The notes under the pieces are model-generated. The model did no database searches, was not told the origin of the DNA, and was given only the letters and a program-made list of their open reading frames with translations. Source: Litoribacillus peritrichatus (GTDB lineage: Bacteria; Pseudomonadota; Gammaproteobacteria; Pseudomonadales; Litoribrevibacteraceae). Taken from it: DNA of 64,000 bases. The DNA lies in NCBI RefSeq assembly GCF_039537985.1, contig NZ_BAABBN010000004.1, positions 1,692,492 through 1,756,491 on the forward strand, written 5' to 3'. Positions 18,340 to 26,512 of this stretch are shown piece after piece. Positions within the stretch are counted from its first letter, which is position 1, and each line of letters starts with the position of its first letter. A program made the translations under genes and the position numbers.

Positions 18340-18374
18340 AAAAAAGGCACTTAATCGAGAATTAAGTGCCTTTT
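18340..18374. terminator. Bidirectional terminator
   Basis: A perfect 15-base stem, AAAAAGGCACTTAAT (18340-18354) with ATTAAGTGCCTTTTT (18360-18374), loop CGAGA. It ends the Lgt-like operon from the left and the TM2-like gene from the right. Confidence 0.92.
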
Positions 18375-18392
18375 TAATACGTTCCAAAACAG

Positions 18393-18614
18393 TTAACCGC
18401 TTTGGGACCCTGACTGGGATTTCTCTTCGGCTTTATTATAAGCCGTATAAGCAGAAATCAAATGACAAACCCAACCTAAAAAGCCGCCCGTGCCTATCCA
18501 TAACCCCGGTGTGATAATCAACCAAAATAAAGCACGCCAAAAATGGCCATTATATATTTGACCAACGCCCGGAATAATTAAACTTAAAACAGCTGCAATT
18601 CCTGAGTTCGACAA
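18393..18614 (-). CDS. Small TM2-like membrane protein
   Basis: A 73-residue protein with two hydrophobic hairpin segments: GIAAVLSLIIPGVGQIYNG and ALFWLIITPGLWIGTGGFLGWVCHLISAYTAYN. The PGxGQIYNG turn is the signature of TM2/YozV-type small membrane proteins of unknown role. The start is TTG 18614, supported by a perfect AAGGAG six bases before it. It follows slyD on the same strand with a 35-base gap and is probably co-transcribed with it. Confidence 0.78.
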   Translation of the reverse strand: MSNSGIAAVLSLIIPGVGQIYNGHFWRALFWLIITPGLWIGTGGFLGWVCHLISAYTAYNKAEEKSQSGSQSG

Positions 18615-18649
18615 TGAGTTCTCCTTAGAAAATCCGCTTACAAGGTGTA

Positions 18650-19132
18650 TTAATGGTTACAACCTGGTCCGTGAACGTGGCCGTGCTCCAGTTCATCTGC
18701 GGTAGCATCACGTACATCTTTAACAGTCACATCAAAAACAAGGTCTTTACCTGCCAACGGATGGTTACCATCGACCGTAACTTTATCACCTTCAACTTCA
18801 GTCACGATAATCTGAATCGGATGACCGTCCGGAGATTCCGCGTGGAAAGCCATGCCCGGCTCAACTTTATCCACGCCTTCAAACGCTTCCATTGGTACTT
18901 CCTGAACCATTTGATCATGGTATTCGCCGTATGCTTCTGCAGCAACGATTTCAACGTTCACTTGATCACCAACGGTTTTACCTTCTAAAGCCTTTTCCAG
19001 ACCAGGAATAATGTTATTAGCACCATGAACATACACTAACGGCTCGGAACCTTCAGACGAGTCAAGCACCTGACCATTGGTGTCAGATACTTTAAAATCC
19101 ATGGTTACTACTTTTTGATTTGAAATAGACAT
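18650..19132 (-). CDS. slyD: FKBP-type peptidyl-prolyl isomerase, SlyD family
   Basis: A 160-residue cytoplasmic prolyl isomerase and chaperone. It has the FKBP core (VVTMDFKVSDTNGQVLDSS, PLVYVHGANNIIPGLEKALEGK, VNVEIVAAEAYGEY), the inserted IF chaperone domain (VPMEAFEGV... GHPIQIIVTEVEGDKVTVDGNHPLAGK) and a short His/Cys metal-binding tail (HGHVHGPGCNH), shorter than the E. coli one. A TTG at 19144 opens the frame earlier, but ATG 19132 has GAGAG 7 bases ahead and gives the usual start. In E. coli SlyD also aids hydrogenase nickel insertion. No hydrogenase gene is present here. Confidence 0.92.
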   Translation of the reverse strand: MSISNQKVVTMDFKVSDTNGQVLDSSEGSEPLVYVHGANNIIPGLEKALEGKTVGDQVNVEIVAAEAYGEYHDQMVQEVPMEAFEGVDKVEPGMAFHAESPDGHPIQIIVTEVEGDKVTVDGNHPLAGKDLVFDVTVKDVRDATADELEHGHVHGPGCNH

Positions 19133-19301
19133 ATTAGCTCTCAAGTGAGGGTTATTCGCTTCATACGAACAACAAAATTTAAAGACTCAAAGACACATTG
19201 TAAGTGCCTTTAAGTCATAATCAAAATTTCATTGAGAACTATCTAAGGGCAGATCAGAATTATTCAACCCAAGAGGCAAGATTTATCAAAGCTTTCATCG
19301 G

Positions 19302-19541
19302 CTAGCCATCAATTCCAAGAAAGCCTGCCAATTCGGTATACCCGCCAATGTGTTCCTTGCCATGAAATATCTGAGGTACAGTTTCAACAGGCTTTCCTAC
19401 TGTTTTTTCCAGATCAGCCTTAGAAATGCCCTCCTTATGAATGTCCACGTAAATAAAATCCAGAGCTTTGGTTTCACATAACGCTTTCGCTCTACGACAA
19501 AAACCACAACCTTCACGACCAAAAATTGTAATGCGTTTCAT
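19302..19541 (-). CDS. Dithiol glutaredoxin
   Basis: A 79-residue glutaredoxin with active site C12-G-F-C15 (REGCGFCRRAK), the cis-Pro loop ETVPQIFHG and the glutathione-binding GGYTEL. It reduces protein disulfides and mixed disulfides with glutathione. The CGFC site is less common than CPYC. A GGAGAGAG ribosome site precedes ATG 19541. Stands alone between slyD and the radical SAM gene. Confidence 0.9.
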   Translation of the reverse strand: MKRITIFGREGCGFCRRAKALCETKALDFIYVDIHKEGISKADLEKTVGKPVETVPQIFHGKEHIGGYTELAGFLGIDG

Positions 19542-19639
19542 AATTGCTCTCTCCGAAGTGTTTCAATAGAGCGAATTATGAACAACCAAATAAAAACAAT
19601 GAAATTAATTAAATTCAAAACACTAATAGAAAAAAACTA

Positions 19640-20743
19640 TCAAAATAAACTGATTTGACCACTGGCGGTATGAGATCCCATCGAAAAATCATTACAGTTC
19701 AAATGCTCTTTTGTCTGACTGTTTAGGTGATTCTTCCGACAGGCCATATAAAAGCGCTGAGCAATCAGCTCCGAAAACACCCCGGTACCGGTCATCCGCT
19801 GATTAAAATTGGCGTTATATAACTTCCCGTTTCGGCTTTGCTCAATCAGACTTAAAACATGTCTGGCACGTTGAGGAAAGTGAGCATGGAGCCACTCAAC
19901 GAATAAAGTTTTCACTTCATGCGGCAGCCTAAGCAAAATATAACGCGCAGAGTACGCCCCTGCCTGAGCACTTTCGTAAAGAATTGATTCCAGTTCAGAA
20001 TCATTAATGGCTGGAATGACAGGAGCAACCAAAACGCCTGTCGGCACACCGGAAGAATTTAATGCAGAAATGAGCTTTAATCGGGTGCGTGCATCGGCGG
20101 CCCTTGGCTCCAGGGTACGTTTCAGCTCGTTATCCAGAGTCGTCATGGAGACATTAACAGAACACAGACCTTGTTTGGCCATATCAGAAAGAATATCCAG
20201 ATCTCGTTCAATTAAACTGCCCTTAGTAATAATGGACACCGGATGCTTTACCTCATAAAGCAATTCCAGAATCCCCCTAGTTAGCGCCCATTTGGCTTCT
20301 AATGGTTGATACGGATCGGTATTCGACCCTAAAACAATCGGCTTACATTGGTATCCGGGCTTCGAAAGCTCTTCCCTTAAAACTTCCACAACGTTCGTTT
20401 TGCACACTAATTTGGTTTCAAAATCCAGCCCGGCAGACATATCATGGTAAGCGTGCGTCGGCCGGGCATAACAGTACACACACCCATGCTCACAGCCCGC
20501 GTAAGGATTGACCGACTGCTCGAACGGTAAATCCGGAGACTTATTTTTAGATATTACCGATTTGGCCAGTACCTCCTGCACTTCCGTTTCAAGCTTCTTA
20601 CCAGAAGAAAAAGATTCACTTTCGTAATCTACGCCCAGCTCTGCCAAAGAGTCGCTATCCCGGACAATCACGTTTTGATGAAAGCGGTTGTTCGGATTGG
20701 AAATGGCTCCGCGACCTTTCATTACCTGAGTAGAAATAGACAT
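19640..20743 (-). CDS. PA0069-family radical SAM protein (spore photoproduct lyase-like)
   Basis: A 367-residue iron-sulfur enzyme. The radical-SAM cluster motif is C84-E-H-G-C88-V-Y-C91 in NPYAGCEHGCVYCYARPTH, followed by LGSNTDPYQPLEAK and the TKGSLIERDLDIL and VSMTTLD strands. It belongs to the group related to spore photoproduct lyase. The reaction in non-sporeformers is not established. The frame opens at GTG 20758, but ATG 20743 has GGAGG 5 bases ahead. A consensus LexA box 46 bases upstream implies induction by DNA damage, which fits a repair role. Confidence 0.9.
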   Translation of the reverse strand: MSISTQVMKGRGAISNPNNRFHQNVIVRDSDSLAELGVDYESESFSSGKKLETEVQEVLAKSVISKNKSPDLPFEQSVNPYAGCEHGCVYCYARPTHAYHDMSAGLDFETKLVCKTNVVEVLREELSKPGYQCKPIVLGSNTDPYQPLEAKWALTRGILELLYEVKHPVSIITKGSLIERDLDILSDMAKQGLCSVNVSMTTLDNELKRTLEPRAADARTRLKLISALNSSGVPTGVLVAPVIPAINDSELESILYESAQAGAYSARYILLRLPHEVKTLFVEWLHAHFPQRARHVLSLIEQSRNGKLYNANFNQRMTGTGVFSELIAQRFYMACRKNHLNSQTKEHLNCNDFSMGSHTASGQISLF

Positions 20744-20788
20744 AAAACCTCCAATCACAACTTGAGCTTGCTACACCAAACCAGAAAA

Positions 20789-20808
20789 TACTGTAATTAT
20801 TTACAGTA
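20789..20808. promoter_or_regulatory. LexA (SOS) box
   Basis: TACTGTAATTATTTACAGTA matches the gammaproteobacterial LexA consensus TACTGT-N8-ACAGTA in every conserved position, with perfect arms. It sits 46 bases before the leftward radical SAM gene and about 185 before the rightward HD-GYP gene, so the former is the likely target. Confidence 0.85.
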
Positions 20809-20992
20809 TTCTAAAGATAAAGAATTCTTAAGTGCTTTGCAATAAAAAACCAAGCTCTTTTTTTCACACGCACAACAAAGCCCCAACAAGGTTTAGAAAT
20901 TATTTTTTGACTAAAAATCATTCAGCTTTTCAAACCAACTTCAATATTTACACTATATTTTTAATGAGTTGCTTTTAAGAAAGAGGGATCTT

Positions 20993-22270
20993 ATGAATGC
21001 GGTGGTAAATGACGACCAATACATGACACATGTTACCGACCTCGGCGAGTCTGAAGTTGTCACTGCCAGTGAAGACATTGTCAGTGAAAAAGGCGTCATG
21101 CTGCTGCCCAAAGGGGCGGCAATCAACAAAAAGATGTTGTCCAAACTTCAGCAACATTCTCTGGATCAGCAGGTCGATCAGGTGATCACCATAGAAGACG
21201 CATTGGACAGCGCTCAGATTATGGAAATTGGCCAGCTGCTTTTAAAAGAACATCCGGAATTCGCCGCTTCGCAGGCGTTTTTATTTGACCGAACCATGCC
21301 CATTCGCAGTTTTGGTCGCTTAAGACTGAACACAACCACCAGAAATAAACTGACCGTCTGTAAAAACCAAAAGCCCGAGCTGTTCGAGCATTCGATGTTA
21401 GTGGCGTATTGCTGCATGTGTGTCGCCGATTTAATGAAGGTGCCATTGATTGATGCGGACGATCTCATCACCGCCGCCATGCTTCATGACCTTGGCATGA
21501 TGCACCTCAGTAAAGAGTTCCATGACCACAGTGCAATTTACACACCGGAGCAAGAACGGCAAATTGCATCCCACCCCATCATCATGTATCAGATTCTTGC
21601 AAAATTTCCCGAATACACAACCATTGCCAACCTGATTTTGGAGCATCATGAACACTTGGATGGCAGTGGCTACCCGAAAGCACTTGTGGGTAAAACATCA
21701 CTCCCCAGCCAAATATTATCCGCCACTGAGTGCGCCATCAGTGTCTTTCAAAAGCATGGCTACAACTACACCTTGTCTGTATTAAAAACCCACATGGCAG
21801 AACAATTTAACGATAAAGTATCAAAGTGCTTAATCAAAATATTGAACAGCTGGCACGAAGCGTCTTCTGAGTTTGATTTCCCCAGAAACTATGATGACGT
21901 AGAATTGCTCTATGAAAAATTAAACACATCCGTCACCAGCGGTGCAAAAACCCTATCCACACTCACCAATCCTTTTGCCAGCAGCTCAGCCGTCATTCAT
22001 TTAAAACAAAGAATCAGTGCAATACAGGTTTCGTTGGCCAACGTCGGGCTGGATAAATTACGTGGCGCAACGACGCTTAAAATGACATCAGACGACGATG
22101 ACCTGATCATAGAAATTGGCGATGTTATTCAGGACAGCATTTTTCAGGTGTTTGATAGCATCAGAATTTTCCGCCGTCAGCTACACCCGGAAAGCAAAGT
22201 CCCCTCTGAACTCACTGCATGGCTGAAACAAACTGAAGACACACTCAAGGATTGCTTTTTAGGCGAGTAA
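20993..22270 (+). CDS. HD-GYP domain cyclic di-GMP phosphodiesterase
   Basis: A 425-residue signalling enzyme. An N-terminal DUF3391-like segment (about 1-110) precedes the HD-GYP domain: HD in AAMLHDLGMMHLSKEF, ASHPIIMYQIL, and the signature HHEHLDGSGYP with GKTSLPSQILSATECAISV after it. All metal ligands of the family are visible, so it should hydrolyse cyclic di-GMP. The C-terminal 130 residues are a helical extension of unknown role. TTG 20969 opens the frame, but ATG 20993 has AGAGGG 7 bases before it. It heads a run with the cyclic-nucleotide-binding and AI-2E genes. Confidence 0.92.
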   Translation: MNAVVNDDQYMTHVTDLGESEVVTASEDIVSEKGVMLLPKGAAINKKMLSKLQQHSLDQQVDQVITIEDALDSAQIMEIGQLLLKEHPEFAASQAFLFDRTMPIRSFGRLRLNTTTRNKLTVCKNQKPELFEHSMLVAYCCMCVADLMKVPLIDADDLITAAMLHDLGMMHLSKEFHDHSAIYTPEQERQIASHPIIMYQILAKFPEYTTIANLILEHHEHLDGSGYPKALVGKTSLPSQILSATECAISVFQKHGYNYTLSVLKTHMAEQFNDKVSKCLIKILNSWHEASSEFDFPRNYDDVELLYEKLNTSVTSGAKTLSTLTNPFASSSAVIHLKQRISAIQVSLANVGLDKLRGATTLKMTSDDDDLIIEIGDVIQDSIFQVFDSIRIFRRQLHPESKVPSELTAWLKQTEDTLKDCFLGE

Positions 22271-22293
22271 ACAGTTAACCGCTACATGCATGA

Positions 22294-22848
22294 ATGAACA
22301 ACCGCCGGTGCAAATACACCGGAGTAAACGCTTTAATTATTGGACGCTATCCCGCTGATATGAGCCAAAACAAAAGCCCTCTATGGCACAATTTTTTCCG
22401 GAAGAAAACCGAGTTCACAGAACGGATCGCAGAGCTTTGGCTGCAAACGCCTCTGTTCAACAAGATTTCTAAAAAACACTGCCAGCTACTCGTTCCGGAC
22501 ATGCATTTAAGAACCTATCAAAACAACGAGGTTATCTTCCGCCAAGGTGAAACCGGCATTGGTGCGGCCTTAATTTTAAGCGGTCAGGTAAACATCACCT
22601 CCAATGACAAAACACTGGCAACCTTAGGCTCAGGGGACTTTTTCGGCGAAGTTGCGCTGGTTGTTGATGAACCGAGAACCGCCAACGCGGTAACCACAGA
22701 GAATACCGAGGTTATCTTTTTTCTCAGACAAAACCTCGATGAACTCACAGACCGCTACCCAAGAGACGGGGCAAGGCTTATGAGAAACCTGGCGAAAATA
22801 TTAGCCACCCGACTCAGAATCAGTAATCAGTCGGTCACCAATGAATAA
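22294..22848 (+). CDS. Cyclic nucleotide-binding domain protein
   Basis: A Crp-type effector domain without a DNA-binding domain. TPLFNKISKKHCQLLVPDM, VIFRQGETGIGAALILSGQVNI, LGSGDFFGEVALVVDEPRTANAVT and FFLRQNLDELTDRYP trace the beta-roll and its phosphate-binding cassette (FGEVALVVDEPRTA). The Arg that contacts cAMP phosphate is present. Two starts are possible: ATG 22294, or ATG 22360 (MSQNKSPLWHNFF), which removes an unusual Arg-rich leader. Neither has a strong ribosome site. It overlaps the AI-2E gene by 8 bases, so it probably acts with it. Confidence 0.82.
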   Translation: MNNRRCKYTGVNALIIGRYPADMSQNKSPLWHNFFRKKTEFTERIAELWLQTPLFNKISKKHCQLLVPDMHLRTYQNNEVIFRQGETGIGAALILSGQVNITSNDKTLATLGSGDFFGEVALVVDEPRTANAVTTENTEVIFFLRQNLDELTDRYPRDGARLMRNLAKILATRLRISNQSVTNE

Positions 22849-23902
22849 CTGGCTACATCGTCCTTCCGGCTTGGCCATCATAACGTTTTTGGTGATCACC
22901 TCCACCGTAGCCGGTCTATCCCTATTATTTAAGCCTGTTTTCTTCGCATTACTGGTGTCGTTCACCTTATACGCATTACTGGAACCTGTAGGCAATCAAA
23001 TGACCGGCCGAGGCCTGCCACCAGCAACCACTGCATCCATTATTCTATGCCTGTTAATATGCCTCAGTACTTTATTTACTTTTATAGGATTTCCTAAATT
23101 ACTCGATGGCCTGGTATCCGCTCAGGAAAAAACCGGCATTTTCAAGTCGACATTGCTCAGTTGGGTCAACCAAATTCAGCACGAAGTAGAAAAATCCGGC
23201 ATTACAATCGACCATGAAAGCATCCAACAATTCATGAACGGCTCTGGCACCACACTCAACTTAGAGGCCATCATTGAAGGATCGAACATTTTGTTAAATA
23301 TTTCAGGCACCCTATTACTGGTTCCTTTCATCGTATTCTTCCTGCTAAGGGATTACCGGTCATTAAGAAATCGTTTGCTGGCGCTTCTGCCAAACGATTA
23401 TTTTGAGATGGGGTGGTTGATTTATTATCGAGTGGCCAAACAGCTTCAGGGTTATATCCGAGGTGTCATCATTCAAACTTCCATACTGGCAACCGTATCA
23501 ACCATCGGATTTTTACTTGCCGGCTTTGATTCGCCTTTGATGCTCGGTATTTTAGCGGGACTGTTTGGTATCATTCCCTATTTAGGGCCTGCGCTCGCAC
23601 TGTTTCCGCCACTTTTAATGGCAATGAGTGTACAACCTTTTGATATTTATTACGTTTGGGCAGCGGTATCAGTCATCGGCGTGGCATTCATTTTCGACAA
23701 TCTGGTAGTAATCCCGACCATCATAGCCAACTCCGTTGACCTCCACCCTTTCGTGGTCATTGTCGGCGTGATCATTTTTGGCAGCTTATTCGGAATCATA
23801 GGTACAATCTTAGCGCTGCCAATTCTAGCAGCTTCCAAGATTTTATTTGTGGGACTTTATCAGGGGTTTTCTCAACGAGACATCACTCAGCAAGTCTCTT
23901 AA
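22841..23902 (+). CDS. AI-2E family transporter (PerM-like)
   Basis: A 353-residue inner-membrane protein of the PF01594 family, with about eight helices. Diagnostic stretches are TGIFKSTLLSWVNQ, PFIVFFLLRDYRSLRNRLLALLP, QLQGYIRGVIIQTSILATVS and the late AGLFGIIPYLGPALALFPPLLMA and GVIIFGSLFGIIGTILALPILA. Family members export autoinducer-2 in some species or are Na+/H+ antiporters in others, so the substrate is open. Its ATG lies inside the stop region of the cyclic-nucleotide-binding gene (ATGAATAA). Confidence 0.92.
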   Translation: MNNWLHRPSGLAIITFLVITSTVAGLSLLFKPVFFALLVSFTLYALLEPVGNQMTGRGLPPATTASIILCLLICLSTLFTFIGFPKLLDGLVSAQEKTGIFKSTLLSWVNQIQHEVEKSGITIDHESIQQFMNGSGTTLNLEAIIEGSNILLNISGTLLLVPFIVFFLLRDYRSLRNRLLALLPNDYFEMGWLIYYRVAKQLQGYIRGVIIQTSILATVSTIGFLLAGFDSPLMLGILAGLFGIIPYLGPALALFPPLLMAMSVQPFDIYYVWAAVSVIGVAFIFDNLVVIPTIIANSVDLHPFVVIVGVIIFGSLFGIIGTILALPILAASKILFVGLYQGFSQRDITQQVS

Positions 23903-23904
23903 AA

Positions 23905-24564
23905 TCAACCACGATGATCTGACACAAACGGATTATTTTTGCGTTCAAAGCCAATGGTTGAATTCGGCCCATGACCGGCAATGAACTCATAATCATCTTC
24001 CAGCGACCAAAGCTGCTGATGAATAGAATTCACTAAGGTATCCATGTCTCCTTTAGGAAAGTCTGTCCGGCCAATCGAACCGTTAAACAACACATCCCCC
24101 ACAATGGCCAGCTTTGAAGGATGGTGAATGAAGACCACATGACCCGGAGTATGTCCAGGACAATGACGGACTTCAAGATATTGATCTCCCACCTGAACCG
24201 TATCACCTTGCTCTAACCATTGATTTGGGGAAAACGATTTGGTGGCCGGAAACCCAAACATCATGCTTTGCTGAGGAAGCAAATCAATCCAAAACTGTTC
24301 TTCTTTTTGCGGACCAACAATAGGTACGCCCTTAGTTTCTGCCAAATCCGCAGTAGCCCCCGCATGATCGATATGGCAATGCGTCAGCAACACTTTTTCC
24401 AGCGTCAGACCCAGTTCATCAATCGCGGCCAAAATTTTGGGTAAATCACCGCCGGGGTCAACCACCGCTGCTTTTTTCGTTTTTTCACACCAAATCACCG
24501 AGCAATTTTGCTCAAAAGTAGTGACTGGAACGATTTTATAAGCCAATCCACGTCCTGCTGACAT
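23905..24564 (-). CDS. MBL-fold metallo-hydrolase (YcbL/glyoxalase II-like)
   Basis: A 219-residue metallo-beta-lactamase-fold enzyme with the zinc motif H62-C-H-I-D-H67 (THCHIDHAG), PGHTPGHVVFIH, GDVLFNGSIGRTDFPKGD and the final AGHGPNSTIGFERKNNPFV. This set matches YcbL-type proteins, which are like glyoxalase II but lack its C-terminal glutathione domain. Hydrolysis of thioesters such as S-lactoylglutathione is plausible but not shown. AGGAG is 8 bases before ATG 24564. It converges with the AI-2E gene, separated by only 2 bases. Confidence 0.9.
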   Translation of the reverse strand: MSAGRGLAYKIVPVTTFEQNCSVIWCEKTKKAAVVDPGGDLPKILAAIDELGLTLEKVLLTHCHIDHAGATADLAETKGVPIVGPQKEEQFWIDLLPQQSMMFGFPATKSFSPNQWLEQGDTVQVGDQYLEVRHCPGHTPGHVVFIHHPSKLAIVGDVLFNGSIGRTDFPKGDMDTLVNSIHQQLWSLEDDYEFIAGHGPNSTIGFERKNNPFVSDHRG

Positions 24565-24593
24565 CCAGCAAACTCCTATTGTTATATTTTAAA

Positions 24594-25568
24594 TTACAGC
24601 CGAGCGACCAATGTTGCACGAGTCGGTGCCGGATAGCCTTCAATGGTCTTATTCACATCGTCGGGATCTAAGAAATCCGCCAGCGAATTAAAGTGCATCC
24701 ATTCGGTGGATCGCTGCTCTTCAAGGGATGTTTGATTCACATCCACCACCTTTATGTCTTTAAATCCGACACGCTCCAACCACTGAATAAGCGTTTCACA
24801 CGAAGGTAAAAACCACACGTTACGCATTTGTGCGTAACGGTTCGCAGGTACCAGGCTATAACCTTCCGGGCCATCAACCACCAAAGTCTCCAGTACCAAC
24901 TCACCATGAGGTTGCAAACAGGCTTTCAGTTGATAGAGATGATCAATCGGTGATCTCCGGTGATACAGCACCCCCATAGAAAACACGGTATCAAAGCCGC
25001 CTACATTTTCAGGCATGTCTTCCAGCGTCAACGGTAGCATATACACATTGTTTGAACCGATAAAATGGCGGGTTGCCCAATACTGCATGTTCGACAGAGG
25101 AGAAGGCTCTATGCCAACCACCAAATTAGCACCGGCACCAGCCATCCGCCAACAGTGGTACCCGCTGCCACACCCTACATCCAGTACGTGCCGGCCTTTC
25201 AATGAACTTATGTACGGTGCCACACGATCCCACTTCCAGTCAGACCGCCATTCTGTATCAATGTCCACACCCAGAATATGAAATGGCCCTTTTCGCCATG
25301 GCGTCAGTTGCTTCAATTGATCCGTCAGCGCTTGTTTTTCCGATTCTGGCAAAGGTGTATTTTTGCCAATGGCCAGATCATGACTGTTCAGATCAACGTC
25401 CAACGGACCATATTCCGGCAAAGATTCCACCAATGGAATCCATTTCTTCAAATTGGCCCAACGTTTTTCAGACAAACCATAAGCAATTTTTTCAGGCAGC
25501 CCCTCTGCTAGCTTAGCAACGGGGGTTTCAGGCAATAAAGTCAGGATATCTTCAAAGGTAATTTTCAT
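24594..25568 (-). CDS. cmoB: tRNA U34 carboxymethyltransferase CmoB
   Basis: This enzyme uses carboxy-SAM made by CmoA to convert 5-hydroxyuridine-34 to cmo5U in tRNAs that read four-fold codon boxes. Of its 324 residues (E. coli 323), the SAM site is HVLDVGCGSGYHCWRMAGAG, with WRSDWKWDRV, GVLYHRRSPIDHLYQLK and WFLPSCETLIQWLERVGF also typical. TTG 25589 opens the frame but ATG 25568, with GGA ahead, gives the family N-terminus MKITFEDIL. It follows cmoA with a 117-base gap that contains short tandem repeats. Confidence 0.96.
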   Translation of the reverse strand: MKITFEDILTLLPETPVAKLAEGLPEKIAYGLSEKRWANLKKWIPLVESLPEYGPLDVDLNSHDLAIGKNTPLPESEKQALTDQLKQLTPWRKGPFHILGVDIDTEWRSDWKWDRVAPYISSLKGRHVLDVGCGSGYHCWRMAGAGANLVVGIEPSPLSNMQYWATRHFIGSNNVYMLPLTLEDMPENVGGFDTVFSMGVLYHRRSPIDHLYQLKACLQPHGELVLETLVVDGPEGYSLVPANRYAQMRNVWFLPSCETLIQWLERVGFKDIKVVDVNQTSLEEQRSTEWMHFNSLADFLDPDDVNKTIEGYPAPTRATLVARL

Positions 25569-25627
25569 TTTTTCCAACAAAACGATCAAAGCAAGAGGCG
25601 GACAAAGCGGCTTCGTTTATGGATTCT

Positions 25628-25691
25628 AAAGCGCAGTTATTTATCTAAAAGACAGTTTTTTCAAACACGGTTATTTAAAACACAGCTATTT
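25628..25691. repeat. Four degenerate 15-bp tandem repeats
   Basis: Units AAAGCGCAGTTATTT (25628-25642), AAAAGACAGTTTTTT (25647-25661), CAAACACGGTTATTT (25662-25676) and AAAACACAGCTATTT (25677-25691). The last includes the cmoA stop codon. Three units are directly abutting and the first is offset by 4 bases. They look like a slippage-born array between cmoA and cmoB. Confidence 0.7.
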
Positions 25692-26414
25692 TACAGCCAG
25701 GAATGACGCAAAGTTCAAACAACGAAACCAGGAATACACATGGCTGAATCCAACTTTTTCAAGGCGACAAATGTGTTCGCCATTTGACTCAGGCACCAAT
25801 ACATTTTCAATCGCAGCCCGTTTTTGGGCAATTTCAAGATCGCTGTAACCATTCGCCCGTTTGAAGTCATGGTGCAACGTAATCATCAAATCATTTTCAC
25901 CCGATTGACTGAACGCCAGCTTCTCAGATAAAACCAAAGCGCCTCCTGGCACCAAACCGTCGTATATTTTCTTGAGAAGAGACTCTCGTAAGTCTTTTTC
26001 AATGAACTGAAGCGTAAAGTTCAAAACCACCAAAGACGCATTTTCAATTTTGAGGTCAAGAATGTCGGCTTGCTGAACCTTAACCGGAAAACGATGACCC
26101 GCTTTTTCAAGGTTATCAGAACAACGAGCCACCATGGCTTCGGAGTTATCGACTGCAATAAGTTCACAGCCTTCCACATCCACCATCTGATTCACAACCA
26201 GTGAACAGGCCCCCAAAGAACAACCCAAGTCATAGATACGAGTATCCGGCTGTACATAATGGCGAGCCATCACTCCAATGTGAGATACAATAGTGCTGTA
26301 TCCGGGAGCAGACCTTGAAATCATGTCTTCAAAAACCTGCGCCACATTGTCATCAAAAACAAAGTCGCTTATGCGCTCTTTTGGTGTTGAATAAATTTGA
26401 TCTTGAGTACTCAT
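25686..26414 (-). CDS. cmoA: Carboxy-S-adenosyl-L-methionine synthase CmoA
   Basis: CmoA converts SAM and prephenate to carboxy-SAM for CmoB. The 242 residues carry FVFDDNVAQVFEDMISRSAPGYSTI near the N-terminus, the Rossmann motif RIYDLGCSLGACSLVV, AVDNSEAMVARC, VVLNFTLQFI and the C-terminal WFRCLNFASFLAVK, all diagnostic of CmoA. The start is ATG 26414. First of the cmoA-cmoB pair. Confidence 0.97.
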   Translation of the reverse strand: MSTQDQIYSTPKERISDFVFDDNVAQVFEDMISRSAPGYSTIVSHIGVMARHYVQPDTRIYDLGCSLGACSLVVNQMVDVEGCELIAVDNSEAMVARCSDNLEKAGHRFPVKVQQADILDLKIENASLVVLNFTLQFIEKDLRESLLKKIYDGLVPGGALVLSEKLAFSQSGENDLMITLHHDFKRANGYSDLEIAQKRAAIENVLVPESNGEHICRLEKVGFSHVYSWFRCLNFASFLAVK

Positions 26415-26512
26415 GAATTAACCACACTCTGACGAAGCGGCTATTTTATAGAATGAACACACAATAGAAAAGGCGTTAACCTAAGGAGCCTCATGATGGA
26501 GTGCACAGTCAA

